A stretch of DNA of 64,000 nucleotides from Linyphia triangularis (GCA_963978545.1 OZ021724.1:28447933-28511932), one strand, 5' to 3'; shown: positions 48,990-64,000, counted from the first letter of the stretch. Notes: generated from the sequence alone by a model not told the origin. Translations and numbers: made by a program.

Positions 48990-49225
48990 AAAATGTAAAA
49001 AAAGAATGCTCATTATTCGTATATTTGACAATCGTATTTAGTTCAACTCATTCAAAGCGCCGATTCTTGAACAGTTTCGGCCATTTTTTATCCTGACAGA
49101 TCAGAATATTCATAATCTACAAGCATTTCTTCTCTTCTACAAGCTTTCTACAAGCTAAAATCTACAAGCTTTCATTCAATAACAAACTTAGAATGATGTT
49201 TGAAGAGGTACCAAACATTGTAGTC
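48990..49225 (+). repeat. Extra direct copy of the palindrome arm
   Basis: Contains tttagttcaactcattc, cagtttcggccattttt and gaatgatgttt in the same order as 49720-49870, and so also pairs inverted with 49226-49400. It includes a short local repeat of ctacaagcttt at 49136-49170. Confidence 0.7.
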
Positions 49226-49885
49226 ATCTCATATAGACTGAGAGGTGACTGCAATTTTTAGACCCCATTGAACATCATTCTGAATTTTTTATAGAAATTG
49301 GAGAAAAGTGAGTAGATTACGAATCCACTGGTCTGCCGTGGTAAAAATGGCCGAAACTAGACAAAAATCGGCTCGTAATAAGTTGAACTAAATCCAATTG
49401 CCAAATGCACCATAACTTGACAAATAATGAGCTTTTTTTTTATTTGGTAACCCTCACTCTTTAATTTTCAATTAAGAAGGTTGCAGACGATTCAGATATC
49501 TGGCAACGGTCTATTAAAAGGGAGCCAAGTTTGCAATAAACATTACGTCACTGATGACGTAACTGATGTCGCCAATTTGGCTTACTTTTAAAAGATACAA
49601 GTTTTCCAAGCTAGAGATCAGAAATCGTTTGCGCTTTTTCTCATTGAAAATCAAAATGAGGTGGGTTGCCAGACGAAAAATTTTGTTCTCTTTTTGGCAA
49701 GTTATGACATATTTGGCAATAGGATTTTAGTTCAACTCATTCCAAGTCAATTTTTGATCAGTTTCGGCCATTTTTGCCATGGCAGACCAGTGGATTCGTA
49801 ATCTACTCACTTTTCTCCAATTTCTATAAAAAAAATCAGAATGATGTTCGATGAGGTCCAAAAATTGCAGTCGCCTCTCGGACTA
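49226..49885. repeat. Long near-continuous palindrome (foldback element), arms about 330 bp
   Basis: The centre is the perfect hairpin TTACGTCA-CTGA-TGACGTAA at 49543-49562. Going outward, both arms share ttaaaag-n-agccaa, caaaatgag/ctcattttg-type sequence, ggcaagttatg/cataacttg, tttagttcaact, tcggccattttt, gaccagtggattcgtaatct and gactgcaattttt. Non-coding. A transcript of this region would fold into a long hairpin. Confidence 0.85.
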
Positions 49886-49909
49886 ATAGTCTATAAAAGT
49901 CTCTTTTTC

Positions 49910-52900
49910 CTACTCACTCACGATCTTACAACTGTCTTTAGGTAATACACCAGTTTTCATATGCCTGACTCTATACGTGTATTGATTGCACTACAAAATA
50001 ATTATTCTTTTCTGATAGATTTCAAATCAAATTGGGTTTGAAACAATTACATTACGATTTTGTTGATGATTAAAATGTTTATTATGATTAAAAATTGATT
50101 AAAAGAAACCATGAAAAACAATGGGGATTTGGCTGCTGATTAGAATTTCCTCAACAATGCTTCTTCAAATTAGTGAATAATTTTCTAAATGCTTAAAGAT
50201 TGATTTTGATAAACTGATATGGAAAAGAGATATTAACATTGAAGAATAATTACGAACATTGTCTATTTCTTCAGAAAACATTTCTTGAATTCCTTAATTT
50301 AAACTTAAATTTTCAACAAAAGTTCTTTTAAAATGAATTCTTAATGAATGTCCCCTTTGAAAAAAAATTAAAAGAAAAATATAAAATACATAATTTATTT
50401 CGGAAATTATTGTCTCTTAATTTTTAAAAAGTTTTCTTATTCCGTTCTGATATTAGTTCGCTTCTGAAATCGGCCCTTATGCAAATATTTCATTTGATGA
50501 GACAATAATTTATAGAATGTCTAAGATTTTCATTCTTTGTGAAATTATTCATGATGGCTTTTTTAATTACCTCTATATAACTTTAATCAAATCTATTTTT
50601 ATTTATTCACCAAGTTATTTGTGATTAAGATTCTTGCATAAGGTATAAATCAAGGATATAAAATTATTTCTTTCTATACCGTTTATACTTTATTTTCTTA
50701 AAGCGGTTTCAAAAGAATCGGGAAAATCGGGAAATTATATAGCTACATTTCTTTTTGTATTCATTTTCTTTTCCCTCCTCTATGAAACATTGTAGTCCAT
50801 GTTTTTGCATGCGTAATTTATTACTGTTCACATAAAACAAAATTATCGTATGCTTTAAATTCAGTTAAAATAGTTAAGCAGAAGTTATGCTTTCATTACA
50901 ATGTTAAAGTTATTTATATTGCGTTAATATTAATTTTAAAATTTTACAATATATTTAAAAAATATTTCCTTACTTTTTAAATACAAATTCCCTTATAAAC
51001 TTACCAAATTTAATAAATTACCGTTATCATGAAAGTCAAATGAATTCTAACCAAACTGCTCGACTAAATTTGATAAACAACACCAACTTTTAACTTTAGA
51101 AAACCAGAAAGTTTCTACACACTATCAAAACAAACATTTCAATTTCAAATGAATAACTACAAAAGTTAATTAAATCATCTAGGATATTTAAGTTATCTTC
51201 AAGTATTAGAATCCTAAACGATATAAACTTCAATATATTCATTCTCACATAGTAATTCATCAACACTACCCTAAGAGAAGATAATTTGAACAAAGGATTG
51301 CAAAGCTTAAGTTACTGCATGGCATGTTCATCCTACGCTTAACACGCTAACTGTTCTTTTATACGATAAGCTGAAGTATTATAGCTATTAACTTGTCTTG
51401 AACACACAGCAGGAAATTTAAACTTCGTCCAGAAACGCCATATCATCTTTGTTCGAGCACGAAGAGAATGCTCACTACAGCATACGAGAATTGCTCGTTA
51501 GCTTAAGAACACGATGAACTTTGTACTCAAGAGAGACGAACCGTTTATTAAGAAGTGCATCGAGTAAATATTGTTCGTGTCGAAAAATGATGTTGTCATA
51601 AGCTATGTTACTGCAAGACGGTTTGACGTTGTACTGGCTTCACCCTAGAAGCACTTTCCGCGAAATCCTAAGGCAAAAGACATGTATTGTAAATTTTAGT
51701 AATTTATTTTATAAATGATTAATGGGAAATTGAGAACCTGACAGGATTATTTATTTTAAGTTATGAGAAATAAATAGCCGAACAAGGGTTAATATTTAAG
51801 TAAAGTACTATTTTTGTTTCAAAGAAAAGTAACTTGAAATCGGAGGAGTTGATAAAATAACGTCCTGCTGAAAATTTGATGATTTTTGTTAGTACTTTTG
51901 GATAAATTGTCTACTTTTTCCTCTTACTTTTGGGTTTTTTACCACTCAATCCAAAATAGTGCTATGAATCTGCCAAAAACCGGACATATTAAAAAGTAAA
52001 CCCTTTCAAAACAAAAGTTAGTGATTAGTGAGAATGAAAAATAGCTCAACTCTGTATACATTTGTAAACTACGTTTTTTCTAAAAATTATATAATACATA
52101 AAATTATAACAACCAAAATGTTGAGACGTAAATAACTTATATAAAATTAAAATAAGCGAATTCAAACCAATGTCAAAGTATTTTTCTTTTTTTATTTTAG
52201 AGATTTCTGTCAAACCCTTTTAAGTGTAATTAGAGACATAAGTCTGAGCCATTTTATTCTCTACTTTTTGATAAACAATGCATTACTTTTCTTTTTTTCT
52301 ACATGACGTTCTATTGACCTTTAAAATACTTTTTTGAATTTTAACTTTATTAATAGAAAACTATCCATAAAAGCTCAAATGTGCTATAAAACTTTAACTA
52401 AATCATAAAACTTATCTTTAAAATTTTAATCAACAGTATTTTACTCAATAATTTAAAACTTATTTAATCTAATAAGAAAAGCATACTTTAATTAAAAAAA
52501 AAAACATTGTACTGTAAAAGCAACTTTTATAAATGTGATAAACTAAATAAAAATAAAATTTTATAAAATTAAATTTAAATAAATTAGTACCGAAACAAAT
52601 GCAAAATTTAAATAATTTGCCACAAAATGTATAATTATAAATTGTTTAAACATCTAATTTTAGTCGTAAGTACATTTATATTTCTCCAAGCCACCTGTAA
52701 GCATAGCGCGAGTATATTTTTAAGCTCAGAGTATATATGAATAAAAAATGCTTTGCATTGCAAAAAGTGCGTTAAAAACGTCCACTTTTGATCACTTGAT
52801 AACGACATACAAGAAGATAACAAATCAAGTTGTAAACAGAATCTGAAAAAAAAAATTCTATATATCAGAAATATATACTGCTTACTTTATTGATTCGCTG

Positions 52901-53814
52901 TCTTTTTACTTAGAAAAACTCTAGTTTTATCTCCAAATAACGCTCTCTAGCTCTTTTGTCAAACCTTAAGGGTCAGCGAAAATCCGTTTCTGGAAATAGT
53001 TTCAAGAAGATATTTTTCTTTTAATCTTTCCCTATATATGGATTTCCGTTTATTGACATTTCAGTAGTTAAGCTCAAAAACTTATAAAGGATGTTACAGT
53101 ATTTTCGTAGGAAGTTTTTTGGAAAGTAGTTTACGCTTGTTAAATGTTTGAAGTGGAAGTCTTGTTCATTTATCTTTGAATCCCAATGTGCTTATTTTTG
53201 ATTTAAGTAGTCCGAATGGTAATGTTGTGAATTCTCAGGGCCTAACTTGGTGTTATTGTAGTGTTTGCACATAGAGTCTCTCAGAAAGGAATCCAAAACT
53301 TTGAAATGACATAAGTGCGAATCAGTGAGAAGCAGAAAGAAGAGACCAGTGGCATGTGGGACAGACAGGTATGGAATTTTAAAAATCACGTTATGCGAAA
53401 TTGATTGATGGGTGTAAATTTGATGATGGATGAACGTGCTTTACCGATGAGACACATTTTCATTTGAACGGGTTTGTCACTAAACAAAACTGATGAAGAT
53501 GGGGTACTGAAAACTTATCTATGTGTCTTTCAAAACCACTGTATTTGGTAATAATAACCACTTGGGCTACAATATCCATTAAAGGGATCATATGGCTTTT
53601 TTACATGATTAAAATGATAAACTCATTCCACTATATTCAAGTTTTACAACGTTTCGCTGCTACATTTCAACGCTGTATCTAATTTTGACATATCGGTATA
53701 TTTAAAATTCTATACCTGTCTTTCCACCATACCAGTTGTCTCTTCTTTTTATCTCTTACTGTTTCGCAGTCAGTATCACATTTATAAGAAAGAGTGAAGC
53801 ATTTAAAGAGTTGC
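49910..53814. other. No supportable gene
   Basis: AT-rich DNA between the palindrome and the third hAT. No repeats with readable ends and no coding frame above background were found. Confidence 0.5.
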
Positions 53815-53822
53815 TGTTATGA

Positions 53823-56162
<2,340 letters not shown>

Positions 56163-56620
56163 TGTTATGACAAGACTTGAATGATGAGTCGGGAATAATG
56201 AAGAGTTAATGAACGTGAGACCTTGACTACGCCTCTGTTAGTCAGAAGTGGCAGTATTTAAATGTGATTTCATTTTGAAATTTAAATCTACAGTTTTATG
56301 CTAAATTCTATTTGAGAACTCTGTTTCATGAACCGAAAGCTTCCAAGCTGGACTGTATCGCAACCTGACAATGACATTTGCGAATAGTCATAATATACTA
56401 ATATGGACATATGAATTTCAAATTTGTAACATTTTGCTTTTCTTTGTGTTTAACTATTTCAATTAATTATACTTTTATCAGTGTTTTTATTTTCAAAATA
56501 CTTAATTCCATAAATTAATTTTAAAGTACTTAGGAATGCTGGGAACCATAACGTAAATACTTTAACTTGTCAAATCTAAAGAATTTAGAATTTCTTATAA
56601 AGTTTTACGTTTAGCTATTA

Positions 56621-57041
56621 CTAGCAGTGTGGCCCCGTGCTGCTGGGGACCCGTTGAAAGACATGGAAGTTTACATTTAAGAAAAAGCGGAATAGATGTA
56701 GTATACGACATTTGGAGATTTTTCTCATTTAACGATTAGAAAAATCGTAAAAATCAAAAACACGGCAACTAAAAGAAAATTGAAGCAATAATAATCATAA
56801 AATTAAGTTAAAATATTAATTATTTAATTATTAAGGTACTCTTCCGTTAGGCAGTTACCAGTTGGAGCCAAGTCTAAATATTTACCCGTTTAAATGAAGG
56901 TTTGGATCAATTGGGTCGGTAGTTTGGCGGTTTTTATCTGGTATCCGGCTAACAGAATACTACCAAATTAAGTTAAAATGTAAATAACAAAATAAAATAA
57001 AAATATAATTGAAAATAAAAACTGTTGCGAGAAACAGCATC

Positions 57042-57080
<39 letters not shown>

Positions 57081-58645
57081 CACAAACACAAAATAAAATC
57101 ACGCCTAAGAAATGTCTTGATACTACATCTGTACCAAAAAGGTTTTGCATTCTTCAAAATTTTAACACACAGAAAAAAAGTAGAACCACGTTACCAACTT
57201 CATAATCCCGATCAAAATAAAGCACAAAAGAAATAAAATAGAAAATGAAGTACTAAGCTTTTGGCGTAAATTGTAAAATATAGTCTGGTGTAACTAGTAA
57301 AACATGTATAATACAAAAAAAAAAAAAAAAAAAAAAAAATTTATTTATATCTAAAGAAGGGGACTTGGTACCCCATGTTTTCACAAAAAATAATAAAAAC
57401 AAAAATTTTCTGTTTCTGCGAGTTTATAATTTTTGAAATTTTCTCCTTATTCTGGCAAGTTTTTGAGCTGATCCGATGACTGAGATTGCAGAAAAACTAT
57501 GTTTCCATGCATTGCTACAGTAACTTTTTTGATGTTTCGAATGCATTTTGCACAGTTCGTGATTTTTGAAATTCCCACCTTACTCAAAATGTTAAAACTT
57601 CAGCAAATATAAATGAAATGACTTGAAATTTTTTTGTGTGTTATTATCAATATCTATTTGACAAAAATTGACATGGATTTTTTATAAAAAAAAAACATAT
57701 TTTTTCTCCAAATTTAAATAATGAAAAATACCCGTTTTTTACATGTAGGTAAAGTATTTATCGTTTGCTTCGAAAACTATTTTACTTATTCTAAATCCGA
57801 TGCCTAAAAAGTTAGAGTATATTACTAGGAACATTTTTTAAAAAACCAGGAAAAAATATTGAAAAATGGAAAAGATAGAATTTGAAATTTGATGAATTTT
57901 TTTAAAAAATTAAAATTTTGAAAATGTATAGCACTATGTGAATTTTTTTTTTAATAAAATTTAGTTTTTATGTAGTAATACTTCCAAATATGTAAAAATT
58001 ATAATTTTAAAGGCTTAAATAAAATGAAAAGTTTGAAGGGTACCAAAAGTCCCCTTAAATAATATGGATCTCGATACACAAAAAAAAAAAAAAAAAAAAA
58101 AAACTCTATACAAATGAAAATAATCAAATGAAGGTATATTGATATTATGGGTTAAATACTAAAGGAAATGGATAAATATTTACATGGGAATAAGAAGAAA
58201 AATTAACAAACGTCGAAATGATTTGAAAGTTTTCGGTGAATTTCAGTAATCTCAACAGTTTTGTTTACGTTCTGAGTACTTCATGCATTAGGCTTTATAA
58301 CGGCGTATGCGCGGAGCGTCATTTGACAGTAAATATATATGGAAAATTATAACAACATTCGAACAATTTATCGAACAGACGAATGTAATACTTAAAAATA
58401 ATCAGAAAAATAAGGGGGACACATTAAAATAACTTAATGTTTTATTCTGATGTAATAAAAAAATATCGTTGCCATTCGAATAATTTTTTTGTAATGTCAT
58501 TAAATTTTAATGAAAGCAACTTTTAATTGAACTTAAAAGTAATTCTCTACAATCTCCGTGTAATAAAGCTTCTATATACCAAATTTCGTACTCTAGGTGC
58601 AAAACTGTGGATTTGTATAAGGTTCAGACAACTCAGTTTTATAGA
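56621..58645 (-). mobile_element. Helitron (family A, copy 2, inverted), interrupted by a TIR element
   Basis: On the minus strand it starts TCTATAAAACTGAG at 58645 after an A, and ends CACACTGCTAG at 56621 before a T. The terminal hairpin GGTCCCC-agcagcac-GGGGCC matches copy 1 at 47467-48717. It is about 775 bp longer than copy 1, because a 700-bp TIR element (57357-58056) sits in it and poly-A runs have expanded. Confidence 0.88.
57357..58056. mobile_element. MITE-like TIR element nested in a Helitron (700 bp)
   Basis: Left end aaggggacttggtacccc (57357-57374) is matched by the reverse complement of gggtaccaaaagtcccctt (58038-58056), differing by a TT insertion. The sister Helitron at 47467-48717 lacks this block, which shows it is an insertion. 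Neighbouring A runs at 57315-57339 and 58079-58103 obscure the TSD. The interior is AT-rich and non-coding. Confidence 0.72.
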
Positions 58646-58649
58646 TAGA

Positions 58650-59687
58650 TTATTTTAAAATAACAAGAGAGAAAATGTAGCAAACTTTAATTACACGCTT
58701 TGAAAGGTGAATTAAATTAAATGAAATATGCAATCAGATTGCGAAATATGTAAACGGACAACATCTATATCTTTTTAAATACAAACCGAGTAAAATTTAC
58801 CAAACTTTCTCTCTTGGTGTCCGAATTGTATCGGACTTTTCCTGCGGGCTTTTGATTTTGATAAAACATTCAATGGATTCCAACCTCAAGATGTAAAATA
58901 AAAATGCAATCGGGAACAGTTGAAAAAAAAATTTTTTTTTCTTTGACATTTCAAACTTTTTTGCTCCTGTTATTTGAGTAGAAAAATGTAAATATAGAGT
59001 AGAAAGAAAATTCTTAAATATTCTGTTAGAAGGTAAACACTCCAGGCTTTTGAAAATTTCCAATAGTGAAGCTAAAAATAACTCTTCAAAAAGAATATGT
59101 TAAAAAGAATATGTTAAAAAGAAAATGCGTATTCGTTATTCTGAAGCACACTTTTAAAGATTCATCGATATCATTCTTCGTGGAATATATTAGTTAATGA
59201 ACGATTGAAGAATACAGATTTGCCCTTATATCGGTAAAGGTTGGGAAAGAATTTCCTGCAAAATTATTTGAAAAAGTGTCGCTCTTTATTAGATTTATCA
59301 TTCATGAATGAATATAAATCGATAACCATGAAATTCGGTAACAAAAACTATTTCTTAATCATAAATTTAGCACCTTATCGTTAAAAGAAGGTTTCAATCA
59401 AGTAAAAAAGTTATGACGATCAATAAATTGGAAATCATTTATGAAATAAAAATAAATCGTTGCCTTAAAAATATAATTATCCAAAGTTGAGTTTGAGAGT
59501 GATGTAATCTGTTTTTAATTACATAGAATATTATTTAATAGCCTAATTTCTGCTTCAATTTTGAGTATTATTGTACCTGTTTTGTGATATTTCACCATCT
59601 CTTGACAGATAAATAACTATTTTTTTCCCCTTTGTGAATAACACACACGGAAAAAACCTGTCTATGCATTTCTGTAAAATCCGTAGC
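58650..59687. other. No supportable gene
   Basis: AT-rich. The minus frame at 58797-59063 has no family features. Confidence 0.5.
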
Positions 59688-60403
59688 GTTAAGGGGCTAC
59701 ATACACTCAGCGGCGCTGAAAACGCGCTAAAAAAAGAAACAGTTTTTGAAAGGGATAACAACAGAAATTAATAAAACAAAACATTACACATTGTTTATTG
59801 GTATTTCAAATTACAATATGAAAAACCACGCAAATTTCGCACTTAAATTGTTTATAAAAAAATTGTGATTAAAAAATTAAAAATCCGGCTCGACTGACTA
59901 TAGCGACATAAATTACGAACTTTAAAAAAAAAAAAAAATCCCGTCCAAAAATATTAAAAACTCTAGAAGTTATCGTGTCGATCGTCCCGGAAAAAGTAGT
60001 TTCGAGAAAAAAGCTTTTAAAGTTTTAAGTCCGTTTCGCTCGAAGTCGCACGCAGCTAAAGCAAGAACTTTATGGATTATTTCTTTATTTATTTATTTTG
60101 TTAAGTTAAGTCTATTCTCCCATTCAAGCTTCATATTGTTCACCTTCCACGTCAGTAAACAATTGTTGTAATAATTGTAAATTGTAAACAATTGTCTCCG
60201 AAATAGAAAGTAACGACCAGCTAGCTACCTGCGGGCGGCAAACTCGTTGGCCGGGCACATTTTCGATCATAACTTTGGATCAATGGAGATTTTTTGCAAT
60301 CTATTTTCACAGAAACACGCTTAACACTATAGAAAATAATAATCCGTTAAAAAAAAAAAAAAATCGATTTTTTGAAAGTTCTGGGTGTATGTACCCCCTT
60401 AAC
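59688..60403. mobile_element. MITE with TTAAGGGG ends, 0.72 kb (piggyBac-like?)
   Basis: Left end gttaaggggctacatacact and right end in reverse complement gttaagggggtacatacacc: 18 of 20 bases match. TTAA at both borders fits a piggyBac-type target duplication followed by GGGG. The interior has ttgtttac/gtaaacaattg hairpins and CpG-bearing sequence, without a gene. The element at 57357-58056 has similar AAGGGG ends. Confidence 0.75.
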
Positions 60404-61089
60404 ATTACTTAAACTATTTATCCTTATAAACAGTGTAATTTTCATAACACTAAAATTTTATAAATATACATACAGTTCGTTGGTTTGTTAAACCCCCGAG
60501 CTGGGGGTGAAGAAAGAAGGACTATGTGAACGAACACCTTCTTTCGCTACAAATACATACAGTTAAATACCTTCATAAACTGCTTATGTTTTTAGAAAAT
60601 TACTACTTTTTGTACATTAATAAGAAAAAGATAATTTTGACAAAAAAACTTAAATCATGGTTATTAGTAGTTTGATCGAAATAGCTATAATGTTAGACTA
60701 ACAGTTCATAGTAAAATATTTTGCTGGAGTGATGATATTCACAAATAGGATCACTGTAGCTACCATGGATTAACCGGAAAAAAAATTCATGCAATAAATG
60801 AGTAAAAAAGACGTCTATGGATTAATTGCATAAAAATGCATGCAATAAATGAGTAATAATGTAACGCATGAAAATGAAGTTAAATTCTTTTTATGCATTG
60901 CCAATTTTTAAGAGCAATTGCAATTAATTGAACTCAGTTCGTGTTTTCATAGATTTTGAGGACTACGAAGAAAATACTAATTTCGAACTATTTACTAACT
61001 TTTTGTTTGCCGCCAAAACTTAATTGAATACATTTTCATTGACAATGAGTCAATCTGCCTAGATACAATTCGATTGGATATCGCAGAGT

Positions 61090-62287
61090 CAGGGGTCAAA
61101 GTGACAAAATAAGAATATATAGGATTTTTAAAAAAAAAATATAGGACAATTTAAAACATCAAATAACTGCACACAGTTGCTACTGAACTTTAAAATTAAC
61201 TCGTTATACATTTATATACTCGTTATATTGTACTTAAGAGAATAGAAAACACACCTTTAATATTGCCTCAATATTCCATCCCTAAATCAAGTTTTATTAA
61301 TTACATTATTTGCAATCTTGAGTCTTTTGCTACCAGCATCAATAACTACTTGAACTACTCCAATTTCTTTATATCCCTGTTTGCAGTCTTTTGTTGGCTC
61401 AGATTTACTATTCAGCGTCGGTTGAATTGGCGGCGAAAAGGGGGAGATTTAGCGCCGAATGTGGAGAGCCGGGGACTTGGTTTTCCGGAAACCCTAGGGA
61501 CCGTTTGGATTTGACAACACGGTGTATTGACGTCATTTTCAATTTTGGCAAGTTTTTTTATGAAAAAATCGAGGCTAATATTCTGAATCCGGTGCGGATT
61601 CTGCGCCAAGGTGATTTTCGCCAAAAAATGGCAGACCTGCCATTTTTTAAAGAGCAAGAGAACTGCCTATGGTTGCCATAATTAGGAGCGGTTTGATGTA
61701 AACAATACGTAGTGCAGAATCCGTATCGGTATTGAAATAAAAAAATCGCCATTTGACATCTTACAGTAAATCTTAACACTTTTTTTTCCTTCATCTATTA
61801 TTGATTGAGCACTCAAAATGTTCTTTAGTAGTCCTGCAAGTTAATCACAAGTTGTTTTTATCCGTTTTTCTAAAGGCAGAGTTTCGTTGCTGCATCTCTC
61901 TCTGTATTATGACCAATTAATTTACTACGTTGGAAGAGAAAACAAATCTGAAATTCCAGACCGTGTGCAATGGAAAAGTTCGCATGTTTACATTTTACAA
62001 CTCCCGCGTCTACCTGTCCAGTAGAGTTGAGTTGTAGGTTATTGCAGAAAGTGACGTCACAAGAGATAAAACGCCGCAGTTACAAACATCGCTTTCGATC
62101 GCACCAAAGAATCAGATATATAAAAAATGGCAACGAACGGAGCCGTTATTACGAATCCGAACAAATTATAGATCGAATCAATATAGAAATATAGGATATA
62201 TAGGACAATTGTAAAATATAGGACGTTTTTGCCGATTTAAAAAAATATATAGGATTTATAGGACATATAGGACGTCTGCGACCCCTG
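61090..62287. mobile_element. hAT-like non-autonomous element, 1.2 kb
   Basis: Left end caggggtc, right end gacccctg, an 8-bp inverted match. Flanks share gcagagt (61083-61089) and, on the right, gcagagtt overlapping the last TIR base (62287-62294), so a TSD of 6-8 bp is likely though not perfectly placed. Repeated atatagga blocks occur near both ends, in the same orientation. The interior at 61410-61740 is clearly more GC-rich than the surroundings. Overlapping open frames there (61391-61681 plus, 61412-61657 minus) look like products of GC content, not genes. Confidence 0.6.
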
Positions 62288-62295
62288 CAGAGTTG

Positions 62296-63338
62296 GTTAA
62301 TTAGCCCTCCAAAGATTTTGCCTCCTATAACTTAAAAGTTTGTCATGGGAAGATGCTGGGAACAGTCAACAAGACCCGACAACCTTTCAGGCACCAACCC
62401 ACGACGGCGAGATCATTAGGCTATTGAAATTTACCTGCCGTTATATTGTATCCTAATTTAGATATCAGAAAGTATATAATAGACCTCAATCAAGAACAAC
62501 AATTTAAAATACATAAACATTAAACTTTTAATACTTCATAGTAAAGTGTATATGAACAAATCAATCACAGATTAACATTTAAATTGACCAGCCTCCCAGA
62601 GGAAAAGGCGGTGAAAACACTAAGTTAAACTCACAGAAAACATTCGCTGGTCCTGTCCCCAACATGGATGGCCAACCCACAATTTTGGGTGGTGACTGGT
62701 TGTTTACGCAAGCCGTCCTGAAGATTTAGAAATATGAAAGACACAAGTCTTCTTATGACACGACTAAAAATATCTGAACGTTGACACACGTCTTCTTAAG
62801 GCGTGATTACATACGTTGGAAAGTAGACAAAAAAAAAAAAAAAAAAACTGATGTGCACTGATTTTGATTTGATTTGATTTGGTGGTGGTTTTGCTGGATT
62901 ATGCTTCCCGGGAGAGGGAGCTTTTTCCAGACATTATCCAAGGAGATATGCGTACGAGGCTAGCGACTTCTGCGAAGAGAAAAACTTTACAGGACAACTA
63001 ATCATGCAAAAGTTTGACGTCTATATCATTCGGGGCGCAGGTAATAAATAAAACAGTGAGCAAGGTTTAATCAAATCTTTTCGTGCACGAAATGAATTTG
63101 CACAAGGCTCTGATCTTTTCTTTGGGTCGAGATGGATGTGCACTGTTTCTTGTGTGGTATAAATTCACTCCGATGATCGACGATTCCATCCTTCTGGCAA
63201 GTCCACCTACCATGCGGCACATTCACATGACGCACAAAAGGTCTCCCGAGAGTCACCTCTTTGAGTCCAGACGAAAACCTATGCTTGGTCGTACGACAAG
63301 GAAGATCCTGTGTTAGAATATCACCAAATTGAGCATGT
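62296..63338. other. No supportable gene
   Basis: Somewhat less AT-rich. Overlapping open frames at 63071-63316 on both strands look like mutual shadows. A (gattt)n stretch followed by ggtggtggttttgctgg lies at about 62860-62897. Confidence 0.45.
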
Positions 63339-63350
63339 CCGAATTAAGCT

Positions 63351-63527
63351 GCCGACCAAACGTTATAGTGGTTAGCGTGCTAGCTTCTAGACCACGAGGT
63401 TGAGGGTTCGAATCCCGTGTTAGGCATGGATGTTTGTAAATGTATGTTGGCTTGTCTAATGACGAATGTTTCGGCGCATTATAGCCCTTGTGTCTGACGG
63501 CGCCAGATAATCTGAAAACAACCAACC
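63351..63527 (+). repeat. Full-length tRNA-derived SINE, copy 2, with 9-11-bp TSD
   Basis: Same family and same length (177 nt) as 2074-2250, in plus orientation. It starts GCCGACCAAACG, has the B box GGTTCGAATCC and ends AACAACCAACC. The direct repeat gaattaagc, or ccgaattaagc if the last two SINE bases are counted, lies at 63339-63349 and 63526-63536. Confidence 0.92.
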
Positions 63528-64000
63528 GAATTAAGCATGATATCAGTATAATAGAAGGTGAGTAAAAGTTGAAAAGTATGACGTAGGTCAATAGAAACGT
63601 GTGTAAGTGGCCTCATGTATTCACGTCTAGCATTAACCCAATTCTGTATAGGAGGGAAAAAAAAAAAAAAAAAAAATACGACATCTTCTTCATTGGCAGA
63701 GACGTGTCCCGATATTTAGCCAAAAAAATCTGGTCTTGTTACCAATACTAAACGTAACTGAAAACATAAGGAATATGCAAATAATTAATTAGAAATCAAG
63801 ACGGCAAATTATGCTTACGTGGGTGTATACTGGTGATATTAAAAAGTTGGCGTACAAATGGCAAAAAATAACCACGAGAAATTGCAAATTTAAAAAAGCG
63901 ACGTCGACTTCCCGAAAATGCATATTATGCGACCCATCACTTGTTTCGAAATTATAACTATTAAAGTTGACGAGGCAAAATCTTGAAAAGGCCTTATATC

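Noticed and set aside
63071..63316. Overlapping open frames on both strands near the right end
   Set aside because: Each is the mirror of the other in a less AT-rich patch; neither shows a recognisable motif.

Overview
This 64 kb window is AT-rich, gene-poor eukaryotic DNA packed with homopolymer runs and transposable elements. The best organism guess is an arachnid, probably a spider. That is an inference from the single-exon MATH-MATH-BTB gene, the tRNA-headed SINE, the Helitron types and the solo LTR taken together. Nothing looks bacterial: there are no operons and no Shine-Dalgarno sites. Only one intact protein-coding gene can be supported.

Layout. 0-3.8 kb: unassigned AT-rich DNA with a full-length tRNA-derived SINE (2074-2250, perfect 15-bp target-site duplication, TSD) and a short broken coding stretch on the minus strand. 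3.85-8.5 kb: a large inverted-repeat structure holding a hAT element, which itself holds a small Helitron with a coding remnant. 8.5-16 kb: mostly unassigned, with SINE tails and a 2.3 kb element with long terminal inverted repeats (TIRs). 16.25-17.56 kb: a Helitron with internal tandem repeats. 17.6-19.5 kb: a hAT element with a broken transposase and a perfect 8-bp TSD. 21.1-23.0 kb: a TIR element. 23.2-24.5 kb: a repeated palindrome unit and a MITE. 25.13-25.84 kb: a solo LTR. 26.2-28.1 kb: AT minisatellite, then a decayed coding region of about 490 codons that I could not identify.

28-32 kb holds little. 32.58-34.14 kb (minus strand) is the intact 517-residue MATH-MATH-BTB gene, flanked on both sides by a diverged direct repeat. 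35.5-45.5 kb is mostly unassigned, with a short MITE and two truncated SINE tails. 45.49-47.13 kb is a Helitron with a 148-bp tandem array. 47.47-48.72 kb is another Helitron, whose sister copy lies inverted at 56.62-58.65 kb and carries a nested TIR element. 49.2-49.9 kb is a long palindrome. 53.82-56.16 kb is a third hAT element with a BED finger and a perfect TSD. 59.69-60.40 kb is a TTAA-type MITE, 61.09-62.29 kb is a hAT-like element, and 63.35-63.53 kb is a second full-length SINE.

The window is therefore mainly a record of successive insertions. Element boundaries are unusually readable because many keep intact TSDs. Functionally, the MATH-BTB gene stands alone and is predicted to be a substrate adaptor for a Cullin-3 ubiquitin ligase. 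All transposase coding sequence seen here is broken.
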